The notes beneath the pieces were generated by a model. It did no database searches, had not been told where the DNA came from, and was given only the letters and a program-made list of their open reading frames with translations. Position numbers and translations under genes: made by a program. Of a stretch of DNA of 15,629 nucleotides, positions 13,655-15,629 are shown piece by piece. The stretch spans positions 1 to 15,629 of the forward strand of contig JAJZCX010000005.1 in NCBI GenBank assembly GCA_021851625.1, in the 5' to 3' direction. Source of the stretch: Acidobacteriota bacterium. Lineage in GTDB: Bacteria > Acidobacteriota > Terriglobia > Terriglobales > Acidobacteriaceae. Position 1 is the first letter of the stretch, and the number at the start of each line of letters is the position of its first letter.

Positions 13655-14712
13655 GGCTTCACCCCTGCATGCGCCTCAGGCGCAGCTCCGTTGGTTTGGG
13701 TGGACGAAAGTTGCGTGGTGTTCAGCGTTTGCTGTACACGGTAGTTGGAGTGCAGTGTTTTGATGTACTCGACGAGATCAATCATGCCATCCTCGTTGAT
13801 CTGGCCCTGATAAGTGGGCATGATCGGCGCGTAGCCCGCAGGCACGTGCTGGGATGGATTCAAAATGGCATCGCGCAGGTAGGCATCATCAACAACCGCA
13901 GTGGTGCCATCCTGCAAACGAATGCGGGAATCATACACCTGGGCGAGGTTCGGTCCGCGCGCAGCCGGATCGCCGGAGTGGCAGGCATTGCAACCCAAGC
14001 TGGCAAAGAGACGCTCGCCGTTTTGCGCCAGCGATGCGCCACTGGTGCTGCCCGCGGCCCAAGCTGCGTAGGCATCCGGCGTCATCGCCGTCACCCAGCC
14101 GATCATGCCGGAGTGCTCCGTGCCGCAGTACTGCGTGCAGAAGATGTGATAGCGGCCCGGCTGAGTCGCCTCAAACCAGACTGTGGTGTAGCGGCCTGGA
14201 ATCGCTTCGCGCTTAACGCGGAAGTCGGGAATCGAAAAGCTATGAAAGACATCCTGCGAGATCATCGTGACCTGCACGGGACGGCCAATGGGAATGTGCA
14301 GCGCGTTGATCTCATGCTGGCCGCCGGGATGCTCGGCCTTCCACATCCACTGCTTGCCCACGACGTAGACCTGCATGGCGTTGGTCGGCGGATTGTAGAT
14401 GCGGAAGTACAGCAGCGCACCCCAGATGAAGGCGATCAAAAACAGCCCCAGTGGGATCAGCGTCCACGTGGCTTCGAGCAACGTCGAGCCTTCGATCTGC
14501 GTGGCCTCTGGACTGCGCTCCTTGCGATAGCGCACAGAGAAGCCCACGACCAGAGCGCCGACCAGCACCAGTCCTATGATCGTGATGACGACCAAGAACA
14601 GGTAGAGCGCGTCCGCGTAGGGAGCGATGGTGGAAGCCTCCGGTGGAAACAGCGGGGAGGCCTTCATCCAATTCGTCAAAAACTGCCAAAGCACTGGACT
14701 AATATGCGACAT
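13651..14712 (-). CDS. coxB: Cytochrome c oxidase subunit II fused to cytochrome c (caa3 type)
   Basis: This subunit accepts electrons from outside the membrane. In 353 residues it has two N-terminal helices (about 36-59 and 84-105), then a periplasmic cupredoxin domain with the CuA site H157, C192, C196, H200 and M203 (FCTQYCGTEHSGM). A class I cytochrome c domain follows, with heme site C241-N-A-C-H245 and probable axial M298 (PIMPTYQG). The aromatic electron-entry patch is QWMWK (121-125). The fused heme domain defines a caa3 oxidase. A Thr/Ser/Ala-rich tail of about 30 residues ends the chain. No signal-peptidase site is evident; the first helix may act as an uncleaved anchor. The ribosome site before ATG 14712 is weak. 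It lies 38 bases after the SCO stop and overlaps coxA by 4 bases. Confidence 0.96.
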   Translation of the reverse strand: MSHISPVLWQFLTNWMKASPLFPPEASTIAPYADALYLFLVVITIIGLVLVGALVVGFSVRYRKERSPEATQIEGSTLLEATWTLIPLGLFLIAFIWGALLYFRIYNPPTNAMQVYVVGKQWMWKAEHPGGQHEINALHIPIGRPVQVTMISQDVFHSFSIPDFRVKREAIPGRYTTVWFEATQPGRYHIFCTQYCGTEHSGMIGWVTAMTPDAYAAWAAGSTSGASLAQNGERLFASLGCNACHSGDPAARGPNLAQVYDSRIRLQDGTTAVVDDAYLRDAILNPSQHVPAGYAPIMPTYQGQINEDGMIDLVEYIKTLHSNYRVQQTLNTTQLSSTQTNGAAPEAHAGVKP

Positions 14713-14750
14713 TCTCGTTTATCCGTTCGCCTTCTTGACTGCGTTCATCG

Positions 14751-15629
14751 TTAACTGTTCGTCCTTGCCTGCCGAGCCGCGTGCGACCCGCCCGCCTGTT
14801 GCCGGGCACTGGCGATGGCATCCCGCCGGAACATGATCAGCATGTAGCTGCCCAGTGCCAGCACCGTCAAAATTCCGCCCAACTGCACAATGCGGGCGAT
14901 CAGCAAACTGCGCCGCCCCGTATGCGGGTCATAGCGGTAGCAGTAGGTCAAAATCAACTCCACCGGCGAACCAATTCCGCCGCCAGCGGCCTTGCGCAAC
15001 GCCTCGCTCATCTGCTTGGGTGGATACTCCACACCCAGGTAGTACTGCGCGATGCGCCCCTGCGCGGTGATGATGGCAATCGCGCTGGTATGCGCAAACT
15101 GCGTCATCTTTCCATCCGGCCCCGGCACGCGCACATAGCCGTAGCCCACTGCGTTCGTCAACGCTGCAATCGATGCAGCATCGCCAGTTAAAAAATGCCA
15201 ACCGTAGGCCGTCTCCGGCTTACCGTAGCGCTTGACGTACAGCGCTTTTTGCTGCGCAGCCAACTCCGGCCCCTCACTGGGATCGATGCTTGCCACGATC
15301 ACATCAAAATCCTTGCCCGGCGTCTGCGGCAACATCTCCAACGCGCCGGTCATGCCGTTCAACGCTTCCGAGCAGAGCAGCGGACACCTGTAATACACCA
15401 GCGCCAGCACTGCGGGCTTCTTGCCAAAGTAGCTGCCCAGGGCAACAGTCTGGCCGGTTTCATCCCGAAAGAGCGCCGTCAACGGCAGGCTGGCTCCCAA
15501 GTGTTGCTCGATGGTGGCCTTCTTGAGCACCTCCGGCAACTGATTGCTTGGTTCGCCCATGCTCTTTTCGCCAATGGGCGCAACCTGCGCCGCTGCCGAA
15601 AGAGCACAGATTGCCAACAGCCCTGCAAG
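14751..15629 (-). CDS. SCO1/SenC copper chaperone for oxidase assembly (start outside window)
   Basis: SCO proteins are thioredoxin-fold, membrane-attached periplasmic proteins that deliver copper to, or reduce, the CuA site of subunit II. The visible 292 residues stay open to the window edge. They begin with LAGLLAICALSAAAQ, the second half of a signal peptide, so the true start lies beyond 15629; the TTG at 15617 is not a likely start. Copper ligands, counted from the first visible residue, are C82 and C86 (CPLLC) and H180 (FAHTSA). A C-terminal hydrophobic segment (ARIVQLGGILTVLALGSYML) adds a membrane anchor, followed by a basic tail. A conserved PVELILTYCYRYDP segment precedes it, with one more cysteine. 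It is the first cox-operon gene visible, 38 bases before coxB. Confidence 0.92.
   Translation of the reverse strand, partial: LAGLLAICALSAAAQVAPIGEKSMGEPSNQLPEVLKKATIEQHLGASLPLTALFRDETGQTVALGSYFGKKPAVLALVYYRCPLLCSEALNGMTGALEMLPQTPGKDFDVIVASIDPSEGPELAAQQKALYVKRYGKPETAYGWHFLTGDAASIAALTNAVGYGYVRVPGPDGKMTQFAHTSAIAIITAQGRIAQYYLGVEYPPKQMSEALRKAAGGGIGSPVELILTYCYRYDPHTGRRSLLIARIVQLGGILTVLALGSYMLIMFRRDAIASARQQAGGSHAARQARTNS

Noticed and set aside
13642..14754. 370-residue plus-strand open frame
   Set aside because: Antisense of coxB. Its composition (Arg/His/Gln-rich) is that of a GC-rich shadow frame and it has no recognisable domain.
1..15629. CRISPR array, tRNA, rRNA, insertion sequence or prophage
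   Set aside because: No regularly spaced repeats, tRNA-like clover leaf, rRNA core sequence, transposase or phage structural gene was seen on either strand.

Overview
The window most likely comes from an acidobacterium (Acidobacteriota, Terriglobia-like). This is inferred from a VWFA protein with the architecture typical of that phylum, an IF3 with an Ala/Pro/Lys tail, GC-rich codon use, and a caa3 oxidase cluster with an A2-type subunit I. No rRNA or tRNA gene, CRISPR array, insertion sequence or prophage gene is visible.

Layout. (1) 1-2552: the N-terminal part of a family-4-type glycosyltransferase runs off the left edge on the minus strand. Divergent from it lie a secreted VWFA-domain protein and, 19 bases after its stop, a stand-alone HNH endonuclease whose base composition looks lower in GC. 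(2) 2553-4860: a perfect 22-bp inverted repeat separates the HNH gene from the convergent minus-strand pair mtaB (tRNA ms2t6A synthesis) and infC. infC appears to start at a rare AUC codon, behind an extended -10 promoter. (3) 4937-6270: an orphan single-domain response regulator, ending at a U-tract terminator, then a zinc-ribbon membrane protein. (4) 6294-9400: the pyrR-pyrB-pyrC cluster for early UMP synthesis, preceded by two mutually exclusive hairpins. (5) 9401-10398: an AT-rich intergenic island and a secreted, probably beta-barrel outer-membrane protein. (6) 10433-15629, minus strand: SCO assembly factor, coxB with a fused cytochrome c domain, coxA, coxC, coxD and a small four-helix membrane protein, tightly spaced and clearly one operon.

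How the genes work together: PyrR is expected to sense UMP/PRPP and control pyrB and pyrC, which make carbamoyl aspartate and then dihydroorotate. The SCO protein would help deliver copper to the CuA site of CoxB. CoxA, B, C and D form the aa3-type core, and the fused heme c domain of CoxB makes it a caa3 oxidase.

Most of the window is housekeeping. I see no convincing undescribed multi-gene system. The points most worth a second look are the AUC start of infC, the 22-bp palindrome beside the HNH gene, the candidate pyr leader switch, the dyad between mtaB and the response-regulator gene, the unassigned membrane protein closing the cox operon, and the degenerate metal site of the VWFA protein.
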